The notes under the pieces are model-generated. The model worked only from the letters and a program-made list of their open reading frames with translations, made no database searches and was not told the origin of the DNA. The translations under genes and the position numbers were made by a program. From Aeromonas rivuli (GTDB lineage: Bacteria > Pseudomonadota > Gammaproteobacteria > Enterobacterales > Aeromonadaceae): DNA of 43,796 nt. Shown piece after piece: positions 1-9,749 of this stretch; the first letter of the stretch is position 1; each line of letters begins with the position of its first letter. Where the stretch lies: contig NZ_CDBJ01000052.1 of the NCBI RefSeq assembly GCF_000820045.1, forward strand, positions 1 through 43,796. Direction: 5' to 3'.

Positions 1-83
1 GATTCACTAGAGCCTATACAATCGCCAAGGTGATCTGAGCGCTGCCTTGACCGTTCCTGAGTGAGCGGCTGACGTCAGAGACA

Positions 84-114
84 GAGAGGCCCGCCATGTG
101 CGGGCCTCTCTTCA
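84..114 (-). terminator. terminator hairpin after yjgR
   Basis: A perfect 11-bp stem (84-94 with 100-110) with a 5-nt loop lies just past the yjgR stop codon. A/T-rich sequence follows on both sides, so it may work for both strands. The first 83 bases hold no gene I can support. Confidence 0.7.
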
Positions 115-128
115 TTTATATATCCCTA

Positions 129-1652
129 TCAGCGACGACGCTTGCTGCTGCCCCCGAGCAGGGAGCCGAGCACGCCCCGTACCAGCTGGCGCCCCATCTC
201 GTTCCCCAGGGTGCGGGCCACACTCTTGGCGGCCGTCTGCACCACCCCATCGTGCTGACCCCCCCGGGGGCCGGTGCGGCCAAACAGTATCTCGCCGATG
301 GATCCAAAAAGGCCGCCGTCACCCTCGGCTTGCTCGGGGGCTTGACCGGGCTGGGGAGCTGACTCAGGCGCGGCTTGAGCCTGCCCTTTCAACCGCTCGA
401 AGGCTGACTCCCTGTCCTGGGTCTGTTCGTACTGACCAAACAGCAAGGAGCCTTTGATGAGAGCCTGGCGTTCGGGGGCCGTCAGCGGGCCTATTCGGCT
501 GGCGGGGGGCGCTATCAGTGCGCGCTCCACCACTTGGGGGCTGCCCTTCTCATCCAGGGTCGAGACCAGCGCTTCACCGACGCCGAGTTCGGTGATGACA
601 CCAGTGGCGTCAAAGGCCGGATTGGCCCTGAGCGTATCGGCGGCGATACGTACCGCTTTCTGATCCTGCGGGGTGAAGGCCCGCAGCGCATGCTGTACCC
701 GGTTGCCGAGTTGGCCCAATACGCTGGCCGGGATATCGGCCGGACTCTGGGTCACGAAGTAGACGCCCACCCCTTTGGAGCGAATAAGCCGTACCACCAG
801 CTCTATTTTTTCCAGCAGCGCCTTGGGGGTATCGGTAAAGAGGAGATGTGCTTCGTCGAAGAAGAACACCAGCTTGGGTTTATCGGGATCGCCAATCTCG
901 GGCAGCTGTTCGAACAGTTCGGAGAGCAGCCAGAGCAGGAAACAGGCGTAAAGGCGGCTCGACTGGGTCAACTTATCCGCCGCCAGGACGTTGATGTGAC
1001 CACGGCCCTGCTCATCGGTCTGCAGCAGATCCTGGATATCGAGCATGGGTTCACCGAAGAAGTGATCGGCCCCGGCGCGCTCCAGACTGAGCAGATTGCG
1101 CAAGATAGCGCCGACAGACGCGCTCGATACATTGCCGTAACTGGTGGTGAGCCGTTTGGCATTTTCGCCGACGAACTGCACCATGGCCCGCAAGTCTTTC
1201 AGGTCTAGCAGCAACAACCCCTCGTCATCGGCCACCTTGAACACCAGCTCCAATACACCGCTCTGGGTATCATTTAGGCCAAGCAACCGCCCGAGCAGCA
1301 AGGGACCCATATCGGAGATGGTGGCGCGCACCGGATGGCCCTGCTCGCCATAGAGATCCCAGAACACCACGGGACTGGCGGCAAAGGTGGGGGCCGCAAT
1401 GCCCATCTGGCCGAGTCGCTCCTCGAGCTTGGCGGAACGGGTACCCATAGCGCCGAGGCCACTGAGATCGCCCTTCACGTCAGCCAGAAAGACGGGGACC
1501 CCCTGATTGGAGAAGCCCTCCGCCAGCACTTGCAATGTCACTGTCTTGCCAGTCCCGGTTGCTCCCGTTATCAGGCCATGGCGATTGGCCTTGGCGGGTA
1601 GCAGTGAGAGAGGGTGTTTGCCGGCATAGGCGAGGATCAGGGGGTCAGCCAT
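129..1652 (-). CDS. yjgR: YjgR-type HerA-like ATPase (DUF853)
   Basis: About 507 aa, a cytoplasmic P-loop ATPase of the HerA/FtsK-like DUF853 group. The Walker A GATGTGKT is at residues 30-37, and an acidic Walker B (FFFDEAH) lies in the middle. The C-terminal 90 residues are low-complexity (Gln/Ala/Pro, then Gly/Arg) and end in a basic tail. I chose the ATG at 1652 rather than the longer frame from 1697 because AAGGAG lies just upstream and the family starts close before the 'DPLILAYAG' segment. The family is widespread in Proteobacteria; its physiological role is not settled, although the fold is that of DNA-translocating or helicase-like hexamers. It stands alone, with a terminator at its 3' end. 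Confidence 0.85.
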   Translation of the reverse strand: MADPLILAYAGKHPLSLLPAKANRHGLITGATGTGKTVTLQVLAEGFSNQGVPVFLADVKGDLSGLGAMGTRSAKLEERLGQMGIAAPTFAASPVVFWDLYGEQGHPVRATISDMGPLLLGRLLGLNDTQSGVLELVFKVADDEGLLLLDLKDLRAMVQFVGENAKRLTTSYGNVSSASVGAILRNLLSLERAGADHFFGEPMLDIQDLLQTDEQGRGHINVLAADKLTQSSRLYACFLLWLLSELFEQLPEIGDPDKPKLVFFFDEAHLLFTDTPKALLEKIELVVRLIRSKGVGVYFVTQSPADIPASVLGQLGNRVQHALRAFTPQDQKAVRIAADTLRANPAFDATGVITELGVGEALVSTLDEKGSPQVVERALIAPPASRIGPLTAPERQALIKGSLLFGQYEQTQDRESAFERLKGQAQAAPESAPQPGQAPEQAEGDGGLFGSIGEILFGRTGPRGGQHDGVVQTAAKSVARTLGNEMGRQLVRGVLGSLLGGSSKRRR

Positions 1653-1813
1653 GGGAGCTCCTTGTGGCAGGTTCGAGTAGCAACCGATTGATTGCACTCA
1701 GTGTGGTGCCAAGATGGGCCCCTGACAAGGGACGGGCAGGGCGGAAGATAAGGGAGGCCGAAGGAGACGGCTATCGCGAGGGGGCGGTTGGGATCATGCC
1801 GGTTTTCGCCGGC

Positions 1814-2299
1814 TCAATGACGGCGAAACAGCCTGAGCAGGAGGGCGCAAAGCAGGCCTCCCAGGCTCGCGGTCAGCAGACCAAGCAACAGACTGCCGAG
1901 CAGGAAGGGGGGCAGCAGCGTGGCGGCCTCCTGTTCGAACCAGGTCAGCGACCACTCCAGATGGAAGGGGGCCGGGGTCAGCTGAAGCAGTGCGCAGCCG
2001 GTGCGGTAAGCCCACAGATACATGAAGGGCAGGGTAACGGGATTGTTGAACCAGACCGCCAGCAGTGCCAGGGGCAAGTTGAGGCTAAACAGCAGTGCCA
2101 ATCCCACGGCGATCAAGCTGTGCATCGGCAGGGGGATCCAGGATGCGAACAGACCGGCCGCGCAGGCGCCGGACAGAGCCCGGGTGCCCGACTGCCAGAG
2201 TTCAGGGGCGAACAGGCGCTTCCCAAACAGGGCAAACCACTTGTGCTGGCGCAGCTGCTCCGGGGTTATCCGGAACCGGCTACGCCAGTGGGCGTTCAT
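1814..2299 (-). CDS. DUF2062 membrane protein, second copy
   Basis: About 161 aa, with an N-terminal soluble stretch (HKWFALFGKRLFAPELW) and then two long hydrophobic segments typical of DUF2062, including the conserved 'NNPVTLPFMY' turn. Its ATG overlaps the stop of the upstream DUF2062 gene in an ATGA arrangement, so the two are almost certainly co-translated. The two proteins share the motifs K-LRLFG/KWFALFG, W-IPxPxxxLxA and NPxTxPxxY, so this is a tandem duplication of an inner-membrane protein. Function is unknown; the pair may form a hetero-oligomer (inference). The longer frame from 2341 is rejected because it would run deep into the upstream gene. Confidence 0.75.
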   Translation of the reverse strand: MNAHWRSRFRITPEQLRQHKWFALFGKRLFAPELWQSGTRALSGACAAGLFASWIPLPMHSLIAVGLALLFSLNLPLALLAVWFNNPVTLPFMYLWAYRTGCALLQLTPAPFHLEWSLTWFEQEAATLLPPFLLGSLLLGLLTASLGGLLCALLLRLFRRH

Positions 2300-2826
2300 G
2301 GTTTGTCCACCCCTGACTTGTCTGCGCTGCGATTGCGCCATTGACGCACTATGCTCAGCCGCCAGAGGCCGCGAACTACCACATAGCCTGTGATGGAACT
2401 GAGGATAGCCAGCACCAGGGAGCCGAGCAGCAGGGGCGGGGCTATGGTCTCGAAGACAGATGTCAGCCAGCTCCAGGTAAATTCAATCTCGATATGCTGG
2501 GAGGGCTGGCCAAGCAGATGGCAGCCAACCACGTAGGCGGCGTAGAACAGCGGCGGCATGGTGAGGGGATTGGTCAGCCAGACCAGGGCAACCGAGAGCG
2601 GCAGATTGACGCGAAAGAGGATGGCGCCACCGGCGGCCAACAGCATCTGGAAAGGGACGGGGATCCAGGCCATGAAGAGGCCGACCGCGAAGGCGCCAGC
2701 GGCGGAGCGACGGTTCAGATGCCAGAGGTTGGCATCGAGCAGCAGGTCACCGAAAAGACGTAAGTGCTTGTGTTCCTTGAGCGTTTTATGATCCGGCATC
2801 CAGCGTTTAATGAGATGTTTGGGCAT
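2296..2826 (-). CDS. DUF2062 membrane protein, first copy
   Basis: A 176-aa inner-membrane protein of the DUF2062 family. A basic N-terminus (MPKHLIKRWMPDHKTLKEH) is followed by hydrophobic segments around residues 42-70, 75-105 and 130-155, and a basic C-terminal tail. The conserved 'TNPLTMPPLFYAAY' motif is present. It is divergent from comEC, with under 30 bp between the starts, an order also common in Vibrio and Shewanella relatives. It is the first gene of a two-gene operon with its paralogue. No enzymatic motif is visible, and the function is not known. Confidence 0.8.
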   Translation of the reverse strand: MPKHLIKRWMPDHKTLKEHKHLRLFGDLLLDANLWHLNRRSAAGAFAVGLFMAWIPVPFQMLLAAGGAILFRVNLPLSVALVWLTNPLTMPPLFYAAYVVGCHLLGQPSQHIEIEFTWSWLTSVFETIAPPLLLGSLVLAILSSITGYVVVRGLWRLSIVRQWRNRSADKSGVDKP

Positions 2827-2853
2827 AATGAAACCTTGCTAAATACTTGCTCC

Positions 2854-5064
2854 ATGGATCTGCGTCTATTGTCGTTTGCCCTCGGGGCAAGCTCCTGTCT
2901 GCTTTGGCCATGGTTGCCTTCATTCCAATGGGGGGGATTATGGCTGTCCCTGCTGATCCCCTTCTGTTTTATACGCGCCTGGCGGCTGCTGTTTTTGGTA
3001 CTGGGCATCCTCTGGATGCAGGTCAACATGCAGGCACGGCTCTCCTGGTTGGACACCCTGGGGGAGCAGGCGAGCCACATCATAACCGCACAGGTGCAAA
3101 GTGCAGAGCCTCAAGATAATAAATTTACGCGGCTGCGGCTCAAGCTCATCGAGCTGGATGGTCGCAGCTTACCCCTGCCTCCCTCGGTGCGCATCAATGC
3201 TTACCAAACTTTACCCGAGCTGACACCGGGCTCGACGCTGACACTGGTCGCCTCTCTCAAACCCGCCCACGGTTTGGCCAATGAGGCTGGCATGGATGGC
3301 CGCCGTCTGTTGCTGGGCAAGGGGATCAGCGCGACGGGCAACTTGCGTCGCCTCATCAGGGTTGACCGCGAGCCACCCGGTCTGCGGGCCCGCTGGCTGG
3401 CCAGCGCCGGGCAAGCCTGGCAAGGGTTGGCGCAGGCGCCTTTGCTCAGCGCGCTTACCTTTGGCGAGCAAGCTGGCATCTCGGATAGGCAATGGGAGCT
3501 GTTTCGCGGCGCAGGCCTGACCCACATCATCGCCATCTCGGGTCAGCACATCGCCCTGGTGGCGGTGTTGGGTTTCTGGTTGGGACGGCTGTTTGGCTTG
3601 AAAGGGGCATTGGTCGGCACCTTGCTATTTGCTGCCACTTACAGCTGGTTGGCGGGTTTTGCAGTGGCGACCGAGCGGGCCCTCATCATGGTGCTGGTCT
3701 GGAGCATACTGCGAGTCTGGAAGCGGGATTGGCCCCCTTATCGGGTCTGGTTGCTGGCCTTCGTGGCCATCTTGTTGTGGGATCCCTTTGCGCTCTTTGC
3801 CGCGGGCTTCTGGCTCTCTTTCCTGGCGGTGGCGCTCTTGATGGGGGCGAGTTACCTCTATGGCAGGCCCAGCCTGCTGCGGCTGCAAGGCCTCTTGCTG
3901 CTCGGCCTGTTGCCACTGCAACTCGCGTTGTTCGAGGGCGTGGCACCCTTGGCGCTGTTCATCAACCTGCTGGCTCTGCCACTCTTTTGCCTCTTTATCA
4001 TCCCGGTGGCGCTCATTGCCGTGCTGGTGAGTCTCTTCTCCCCGAGCCTCGCCCATGGTCTGTTCTGGCTGGCCGATGGGGCGCTCGGCTATATCATGGT
4101 CAGCCTGGAGTGGCTCAATGGACAGTGGGCACTCTGGTGGCCGGTACCGGGCTGGGCGCTGCCGCTCAGCATCTTGTTTTTGCTGGGCTGGATAGCCTGG
4201 ACGCTGCCTGGCGGCCGCTGGTTGGGGTTGCCGCTGCTTGTGGCCGCCTTGCTCGCCGGCTGGCCAACTGCGCCGAGCTGGCAGGTGCGCGTGCTGGATG
4301 TGGGGCAGGGGCTGGCGGTGCTGCTCAGCAGTCGTGGTCATCACATTCTATTTGATACCGGCGATCGCTTTCCCGGTGGTTACAACATGGCGGACGCGGC
4401 CATCTTGCCGATGTTGTATCGATTATCGGTCGATGAGCTCGATATGTTGATATTGAGTCACAGAGACCGGGATCATGCGGGCAATCGGGAGGCCCTGCGC
4501 GCGGCGCTGCCGGTCAGGGCCGAGTACTCGTCTTACGCTTTCTCGGCCAGCACCCAGGCCTGTCGACGTGGTCAGCAGTGGCAGTGGCAAGGATTGACGC
4601 TGCGCATGCTGTGGCCTGAGCGCAGTGGCGCCGGGCGCAACAACGATGGTTGCGTATTGCAGATAAGCGACGGGCAGGTGAGCGTACTGCTGAGCGCCGA
4701 CATTGAGCGGGAGGCCGAGACCCGCCTGTTGGCACTGGAGGGGGAGGGAGTGCGCAGCACTGTGCTGGTCAGCCCGCACCACGGCAGCAAAACCTCCTCA
4801 ACACCGGGTTTTGTGAGTGCGGTGGCGGCCACCGAGGTTGTGCATAGCGCCGGTTTCATGAATCGCTGGCACTTTCCTCGTCCTGAAATCGTGGCACGCT
4901 ATCGCGCCCTGGTACCCGACTCACGGCAATGGATCAGTGGGGAGTCGGGGGCGATATTGATCGAGGTGGGGTCAAATGGACTTGAGATCCGGGGTGAGCG
5001 AGATGCCGGGCCCTGGTATCGACGCAGTGGAGCTTGGTGGAAACCACAGCTTTGGCTAGAATAG
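2854..5064 (+). CDS. comEC: ComEC/Rec2 DNA-uptake channel protein
   Basis: About 736 aa. It has the full ComEC layout: an N-terminal membrane/OB-like DUF4131 part (residues 1-170), the polytopic Competence domain with the signature 'GLTHIIAISGQHIAL' near residue 230, and a C-terminal metallo-beta-lactamase-like domain beginning near 'VRVLDVGQGLAVLLSS' with the metal motif LSHRDRDHAGN and a later SPHHGS. ComEC transports single-stranded DNA across the inner membrane in natural transformation. I chose the ATG at 2854 (MDLRLLSFALG); upstream in-frame codons overlap the divergent DUF2062 gene. It is the first gene of the run comEC-msbA-lpxK-ycaR-kdsB, as in E. coli (ycaI-msbA-lpxK). No frameshift is seen, so it should be functional. 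Confidence 0.92.
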   Translation: MDLRLLSFALGASSCLLWPWLPSFQWGGLWLSLLIPFCFIRAWRLLFLVLGILWMQVNMQARLSWLDTLGEQASHIITAQVQSAEPQDNKFTRLRLKLIELDGRSLPLPPSVRINAYQTLPELTPGSTLTLVASLKPAHGLANEAGMDGRRLLLGKGISATGNLRRLIRVDREPPGLRARWLASAGQAWQGLAQAPLLSALTFGEQAGISDRQWELFRGAGLTHIIAISGQHIALVAVLGFWLGRLFGLKGALVGTLLFAATYSWLAGFAVATERALIMVLVWSILRVWKRDWPPYRVWLLAFVAILLWDPFALFAAGFWLSFLAVALLMGASYLYGRPSLLRLQGLLLLGLLPLQLALFEGVAPLALFINLLALPLFCLFIIPVALIAVLVSLFSPSLAHGLFWLADGALGYIMVSLEWLNGQWALWWPVPGWALPLSILFLLGWIAWTLPGGRWLGLPLLVAALLAGWPTAPSWQVRVLDVGQGLAVLLSSRGHHILFDTGDRFPGGYNMADAAILPMLYRLSVDELDMLILSHRDRDHAGNREALRAALPVRAEYSSYAFSASTQACRRGQQWQWQGLTLRMLWPERSGAGRNNDGCVLQISDGQVSVLLSADIEREAETRLLALEGEGVRSTVLVSPHHGSKTSSTPGFVSAVAATEVVHSAGFMNRWHFPRPEIVARYRALVPDSRQWISGESGAILIEVGSNGLEIRGERDAGPWYRRSGAWWKPQLWLE

Positions 5065-5094
5065 CCCGTCATTTCCCATTTATAACGGCGATTC

Positions 5095-6876
5095 ATGCAA
5101 CAAGATAACTCTCAAGATACCTCTCAAGAGAGCTGGCCCGTGTTCAAGCGGCTGCTCGCCTATGTGCGCGATCGCAAGCTGGGCTTGGCGGGCGGCATCA
5201 TTGGCATGCTGGGTTATGCGGCGGTCGATACTGCCTTTGTCTACTCCATCAAGCCGCTGATCGATCAGGGCATCAATGGCAACGACAAGACGGTGCTGAC
5301 CTGGATGCCCTTCTTCGTACTGGGCATAGTCGCGCTGCGCGGTGTCGCGACCTTTCTCTCCACCTTCTGCATGGCCTGGGTCGGTAACCATGTGGTACTC
5401 AAGTTGCAGCAGCAGGTGTTCAACCACCTGATGGCCATGCCGATGAGCTTCTTCGACCAGCAAAATACCGGTGCCCTGCTCTCCAAGGTGACCTATGACG
5501 CCAGCCAGGTCTCTTCTGCGGCGAGCTCGACCCTGGTCTCCATCGTGCGGGAAGGGGCGACCGTCATCGGTCTGCTGGGCCTGATGTTCTGGCACTCCTG
5601 GCAGCTCTCCATCATCTTCCTGGTGGTCGGCCCCGTGGTCGGTGTCTTGATAAGCTTCATCAGCCGCCGTTTCCGCACCATCAGCCGCCAGATCCAGAAG
5701 GCGATGGGCAACATCACCACCTCGACCGAGCAGATGCTCAAGGGTCACAAGGAGGTGCTGATGTTTGGCGGTCAGGAGGTGGAGTCCAAGCGCTTCTTCC
5801 GGGTCAGCAACCACATGCGCCAGCAGAATATGAAGATGGTCGCGGCCAACGCCATCGGCACGCCCGTGGTGCAGATGGTGGCCTCCATCGCCCTGGCGGT
5901 CTTCCTCTATGCGGCGACCGTCGACGGGGTGCGCGAGACCCTGACCGCGGGTACCTTCACCGTGATGATCACCTCGATGATGATGCTGCTCAAGCCGCTG
6001 AAGAGCCTGACTGACATCAACAACCAGTTCCAGAAAGGCATCACCGCCTGCCAGAGCCTGTTTGGCCTGCTTGACAGCCAGCCTGAGCCCGATACCGGCA
6101 CGCGTCCCCTGGACCGGGCCCGGGGCGAGATCGAGTTTCGCAATGTCACCTTTACCTACCCGACCAAGCAGACCCCGGCGCTGCACAATGTCAGCTTCAA
6201 GGTCGAGGCGGGCAAGTCGGTGGCGCTGGTGGGCCGCTCCGGCTCTGGCAAGAGCACCATCGCCAGCTTGCTGACCCGTTTCTACGACATAGAGGAAGGG
6301 GAGATCCTGCTCGATGGGGTCAACATTCAGGAGTACCGTTTGAGCGATCTGCGCAAGCAATACGCCCTGGTCTCCCAGCATGTGCACCTGTTTAACGACA
6401 GTGTCGCCAACAACATCGCCTATGCTGCCGGCGATCGTTACAGCCTCGAGCAGATCCGCCATGCCGCCGTGGTGGCCCACGCCGATGAGTTCGTCAGCAA
6501 GATGAGCGACGGTTACGATACCGTGGTGGGCGAGAATGGCGCCTCCTTGTCTGGCGGTCAGCGCCAGCGGATCGCCATCGCCCGCGCCCTGTTGCGCGAT
6601 GCCCCGGTGCTGCTGCTCGATGAAGCGACGTCCGCACTGGATACCGAATCCGAGCGTCACATTCAGGCCGCCATCGACGAGCTGTGCAAGGCGCGCACCT
6701 CGCTGGTGATCGCCCATCGTCTCTCCACCATAGAGAAAGCGGACGAGATCCTGGTAATTGATGAGGGGCGCATCGTCGAACGCGGTAATCATGAGGCCCT
6801 GATGACCCACGGTGGCACCTATGCCCAGCTGCGCGCCATCCAGTTTGGCGACGTGCCTGTGGGACATAAAGGCTGA
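5095..6876 (+). CDS. msbA: lipid A flippase MsbA (ABC exporter)
   Basis: 593 aa, a half-size ABC exporter that forms a homodimer and flips core-lipid A across the inner membrane. Six transmembrane helices lie in residues 25-310. The nucleotide-binding domain follows, with Walker A GRSGSGKST at 380-388, signature LSGGQ at 485-489, Walker B LLLDE ending at D509-E510, and the H-loop in 'VIAHRLST'. Length and motif spacing match the family (E. coli 582 aa). It starts 30 bp after comEC, and its stop overlaps the lpxK start (TGATG), showing tight coupling with the lipid A kinase gene. Confidence 0.96.
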   Translation: MQQDNSQDTSQESWPVFKRLLAYVRDRKLGLAGGIIGMLGYAAVDTAFVYSIKPLIDQGINGNDKTVLTWMPFFVLGIVALRGVATFLSTFCMAWVGNHVVLKLQQQVFNHLMAMPMSFFDQQNTGALLSKVTYDASQVSSAASSTLVSIVREGATVIGLLGLMFWHSWQLSIIFLVVGPVVGVLISFISRRFRTISRQIQKAMGNITTSTEQMLKGHKEVLMFGGQEVESKRFFRVSNHMRQQNMKMVAANAIGTPVVQMVASIALAVFLYAATVDGVRETLTAGTFTVMITSMMMLLKPLKSLTDINNQFQKGITACQSLFGLLDSQPEPDTGTRPLDRARGEIEFRNVTFTYPTKQTPALHNVSFKVEAGKSVALVGRSGSGKSTIASLLTRFYDIEEGEILLDGVNIQEYRLSDLRKQYALVSQHVHLFNDSVANNIAYAAGDRYSLEQIRHAAVVAHADEFVSKMSDGYDTVVGENGASLSGGQRQRIAIARALLRDAPVLLLDEATSALDTESERHIQAAIDELCKARTSLVIAHRLSTIEKADEILVIDEGRIVERGNHEALMTHGGTYAQLRAIQFGDVPVGHKG

Positions 6877-7862
6877 TGCTGGATCGGCTCTGGTATGGGC
6901 AGAGTGGCTGGCGCTGGCTGTTGGCCCCCTTTGCCCTGCTGTTTGGTCTCATCAGCGGTCTGCGCCGCCTGGCTTTTCGGCGTGGCTGGCTGGAGGCTTA
7001 TCGCGCCAGCCTGCCGGTGATCGTGGTGGGCAACCTCTCGGTCGGCGGCAATGGCAAGACGCCGGTGGTGATCTGGCTGGTGGAGCAACTGCAAGCAAGA
7101 GGCTGGCGACCCGGCGTGGTCAGTCGCGGTTATGGCGGCAAGGCCCCCCATTACCCATATCGGCTCGATGCTGGCAGTACGACCGCAGAGGCGGGGGACG
7201 AGCCGGTGCTCATTGCCCGCCGTTGTGGCTGCCCCGTGGTGGTGGCGCCCACACGGGCCGATGCGGTGCGACTGCTCGAGGCAAGTGGTGAGGTGGACAT
7301 CATCATTACCGACGATGGTTTGCAACACTATGCCCTGGCGCGGGATATCGAGCTGGTGGTGGTGGATGGCATGCGCCGTTTCGGCAACCGCTGTCTGCTG
7401 CCCATGGGGCCGCTGCGTGAGCCCCTTTCCAGGCTTAAACGGGTGCATGCCGTGCTCTGCAACGGTGGTGAACCCGAGTTGGGGGAGTACGGCATGCAGC
7501 TGGTGGCGGCCGCGCCGCGCCGGGTGCTGGACGACTCTGCCCCGGATGTTCCCCTGGGACCCGAGATCGATGCCCTGGCGGGCATCGGCCATCCCCCTCG
7601 TTTCTTTGCGACTCTGACCGAACTGGGCTATCAGCTGCGCCAGGCTCAGGGTTACGCGGATCATCACCCCTTCGATCCCAGCGAGCTGCTCGCCCGTTTC
7701 GCCGATCGTCCCCTGTTTATGACCGAGAAAGATGCCGTCAAGTGCCGCGCCTTCGCGCAGCCCCATTGGTGGTATCTGCCGGTCAGTGCCGAGCTGCCTC
7801 AGGCATTGCTCGACACCCTGTTGAAATCCTTGAAGGAGTCTCGTTTTGGCACTGGACATTAA
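6876..7862 (+). CDS. lpxK: tetraacyldisaccharide 4'-kinase
   Basis: 328 aa, the usual length. LpxK phosphorylates the 4' position of the lipid A disaccharide precursor at the inner membrane. An N-terminal hydrophobic helix (residues 11-30) is followed by the LpxK P-loop '[12 protein letters not shown]' at 52-63 and the 'DDGLQH' motif. The ATG overlaps the msbA stop, and the 3' end overlaps the ycaR start, so it sits in the middle of a translationally coupled operon. Confidence 0.95.
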   Translation: MLDRLWYGQSGWRWLLAPFALLFGLISGLRRLAFRRGWLEAYRASLPVIVVGNLSVGGNGKTPVVIWLVEQLQARGWRPGVVSRGYGGKAPHYPYRLDAGSTTAEAGDEPVLIARRCGCPVVVAPTRADAVRLLEASGEVDIIITDDGLQHYALARDIELVVVDGMRRFGNRCLLPMGPLREPLSRLKRVHAVLCNGGEPELGEYGMQLVAAAPRRVLDDSAPDVPLGPEIDALAGIGHPPRFFATLTELGYQLRQAQGYADHHPFDPSELLARFADRPLFMTEKDAVKCRAFAQPHWWYLPVSAELPQALLDTLLKSLKESRFGTGH

Positions 7863-8034
7863 GCTGCTCGACATCATTGCCTGCCCGGTTTGCAAGGGCA
7901 AACTGCAATACCACAAGGAAGCGGATGAGCTCATCTGCCGCTTCGACAAACTGGCCTATCCCCTGGAAGAGGGCATCCCCGTGCTGCTGGAGAATCGTGC
8001 CCGCACCCTGACCAGCGATGAGCTGCCCTCATGA
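7846..8034 (+). CDS. ycaR: Trm112-family zinc-ribbon protein YcaR
   Basis: 62 aa, a small Trm112/UPF0434 protein. The motif [14 protein letters not shown] shows one Cys pair of the zinc ribbon; the second pair has a single Cys (ELICR), as in many bacterial copies. The start is a TTG at 7846, supported by GAAGGAG eight bases upstream and by the family's start ([11 protein letters not shown]). It overlaps lpxK by 17 bases and its stop overlaps the kdsB ATG. It is conserved next to kdsB in many Gammaproteobacteria; its exact role is unclear. Confidence 0.9.
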   Translation: MALDIKLLDIIACPVCKGKLQYHKEADELICRFDKLAYPLEEGIPVLLENRARTLTSDELPS

Positions 8035-8783
8035 GCTTCGTGGTGGTCATCCCGGCCCGCTACGCCTCGACCCGCCTGCCGGGCAAACCCCTGGCGGACA
8101 TCCATGGCCAGCCCATGGTCGCCCATGTGGTGGCCAAGGCGCGCCAGTCCGGGGCAGAGCGAGTCATCGTTGCCACTGATGATGAGCGAGTGCGCGCAGC
8201 CCTGTGCGAGAGCGGGGTCGAGGTGTGCATGACCTCGAAGGATCACCAGTCTGGCACCGAGCGCCTGGCCGAGGTGTGCCGTCACTACGGCTTTGCCGCC
8301 GATACCATAGTGGTCAATGTGCAGGGGGATGAACCGCTCATTCCCCCGGCGATCATCCGCCAGGTGGCCGACAACCTGGCGGGGGCCAGCGCGCCCATGG
8401 CAACCCTGTCGGTGCCGATCCTGGCGGCGGAGGAGCTGTTCAATCCCAATGCGGTCAAGGTCGTGACTGACAAGGATGGCTATGCCCTCTACTTCAGCCG
8501 CGCCCCCATTCCCTGGGATAGAGACGGTTTCGCTGCCAGCAAGGAGCAGGCCGGCCCCTGGTACCAGCGCCATATTGGCATCTATGCCTATCGCGCCGGC
8601 TTCATCGAGCGCTATGTGGGCTGGGCACCGAGTCAGCTCGAACAGGTGGAATCCCTCGAACAACTGCGGGTGCTCTGGTATGGCGAAAAGATCCATGTGG
8701 CTCAGGCGCTGGAAGCGCCGCCGGTGGGGGTCGATACCCAGGCCGATCTGGACAAGGTACGGGCCCTGCTGGCGGTATCCTGA
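8031..8783 (+). CDS. kdsB: CMP-Kdo synthetase
   Basis: 250 aa. KdsB activates Kdo with CTP to give CMP-Kdo for the LPS inner core. The cytidylyltransferase start '[19 protein letters not shown]' is at residues 3-21, and the catalytic-region motifs '[13 protein letters not shown]' and '[15 protein letters not shown]' are visible. Length matches E. coli (248 aa). The ATG overlaps the ycaR stop. It is the last gene of the comEC-kdsB run, followed by a strong hairpin terminator. Confidence 0.96.
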   Translation: MSFVVVIPARYASTRLPGKPLADIHGQPMVAHVVAKARQSGAERVIVATDDERVRAALCESGVEVCMTSKDHQSGTERLAEVCRHYGFAADTIVVNVQGDEPLIPPAIIRQVADNLAGASAPMATLSVPILAAEELFNPNAVKVVTDKDGYALYFSRAPIPWDRDGFAASKEQAGPWYQRHIGIYAYRAGFIERYVGWAPSQLEQVESLEQLRVLWYGEKIHVAQALEAPPVGVDTQADLDKVRALLAVS

Positions 8784-8803
8784 TGACGCTGCCCATGACC
8801 AAT

Positions 8804-8829
8804 ACGGCATCTTCGGATGCCGTTTTTTG
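8804..8829 (+). terminator. terminator after kdsB
   Basis: An 8-bp perfect stem (8804-8811 with 8816-8823) with a UUCG tetraloop is followed by a run of T, a classic rho-independent terminator. It ends the comEC-kdsB transcript. Confidence 0.9.
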
Positions 8830-8900
8830 TTGATGGCTTATATAATTATTTGATTAATAACGTTATTCATGTACTTCCTCAAACTTTTCCCCGCCATGAT

Positions 8901-8928
8901 TTGCCAAATCGATCAGTTTGGTTATGAT
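8901..8928 (+). promoter_or_regulatory. likely sigma-70 promoter of uvrY
   Basis: TTGCCA (8901-8906) and TATGAT (8923-8928) are 16 bp apart, about 60 bp before the uvrY start, in an otherwise AT-rich gap. Prediction by eye only. Confidence 0.5.
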
Positions 8929-8986
8929 GCAAGACGCCGTGTTAACCCTAACTGGCACATAACAAGATAAGAAACGGGGTGTTTGG

Positions 8987-9631
8987 GTGATAAATGTATT
9001 CCTGGTCGATGATCATGAGTTGGTGCGTACAGGGATAAGACGCATTCTGGAAGACGTCCGTGGTATCAAGGTGGTGGGCGAGGTACAGAGTGGCGAGTTG
9101 GCGGTCACTTTCTGCCGTCAACATCACCCGGATGTGATCCTGATGGATATGAATATGCCGGGGATCGGCGGGCTGGAAGCGACCCGCAAGATCCTGAGAT
9201 TGCGGCCCGATGTCCGCATCATAGTGCTGACCATTCATTCTGAAAATCCGTTCCCGACCAAGGTGATGCAGGCGGGTGCCGCCGGTTATCTCACCAAGGG
9301 TGCCGCGCCGGAAGAGATGATCCACGCCATTCGCCTGGTGCACTCTGGTCAGCGTTACATCTCCCCCGAGATAGCCCAGCAGATGGCCCTGAGCCAGTTT
9401 GCCTCCGCCGACGAGAACCCCTTCAAGTCTCTGTCCGAGCGCGAGCTGCAGATCATGATGATGATCACCAAGGGGCAGAAAGTGACCGATATTTCAGAGC
9501 AGCTCAACCTGAGCCCGAAAACGGTCAACAGCTACCGCTACCGGCTGTTCAGCAAACTCGATATCAATGGTGATGTAGAGCTGACTCACTTGGCTATTCG
9601 TTATGGCATGCTCGATGCTGATACCCTGTGA
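8987..9631 (+). CDS. uvrY: response regulator UvrY/GacA
   Basis: 214 aa, a NarL/FixJ-type response regulator that partners the BarA/GacS sensor kinase and drives transcription of Csr/Rsm small RNAs. The receiver domain (1-120) has the acidic pair D8-D9, the phospho-acceptor D54 and K104; a LuxR-type HTH follows at about 145-205 ([14 protein letters not shown]). The start is GTG at 8987; the sequence [13 protein letters not shown] is the family's normal N-terminus. The order uvrY-uvrC-pgsA-tRNAs is the same as in E. coli, though a terminator-like hairpin separates it here from uvrC. Confidence 0.95.
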   Translation: MINVFLVDDHELVRTGIRRILEDVRGIKVVGEVQSGELAVTFCRQHHPDVILMDMNMPGIGGLEATRKILRLRPDVRIIVLTIHSENPFPTKVMQAGAAGYLTKGAAPEEMIHAIRLVHSGQRYISPEIAQQMALSQFASADENPFKSLSERELQIMMMITKGQKVTDISEQLNLSPKTVNSYRYRLFSKLDINGDVELTHLAIRYGMLDADTL

Positions 9632-9656
9632 CGATTGATGAGAGTGAAATATAAGG

Positions 9657-9677
9657 AGGCGGCTTGAGCCGCCTTTT
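9657..9677 (+). terminator. terminator between uvrY and uvrC
   Basis: A 7-bp GC-rich stem (9657-9663 with 9668-9674), a TTGA loop and a short T run lie just after uvrY. It may only attenuate, since uvrY and uvrC are often co-transcribed. Confidence 0.7.
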
Positions 9678-9749
9678 GCGTTCTTGGGCGGCGACGAGGT
9701 AAGCTGCTGCCATCCAAGTCTTTTGTTTCGCTGCCACGCCGAGTGCCTT

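Noticed and set aside
534..1208. 224-aa top-strand frame over yjgR
   Set aside because: Shadow of yjgR, whose Walker motifs and ribosome site are clear.
5080..6867. 595-aa open frame antisense to msbA
   Set aside because: It mirrors a certain gene codon for codon, is very rich in His/Gln/Asp as GC-rich shadows are, and has no ribosome site.
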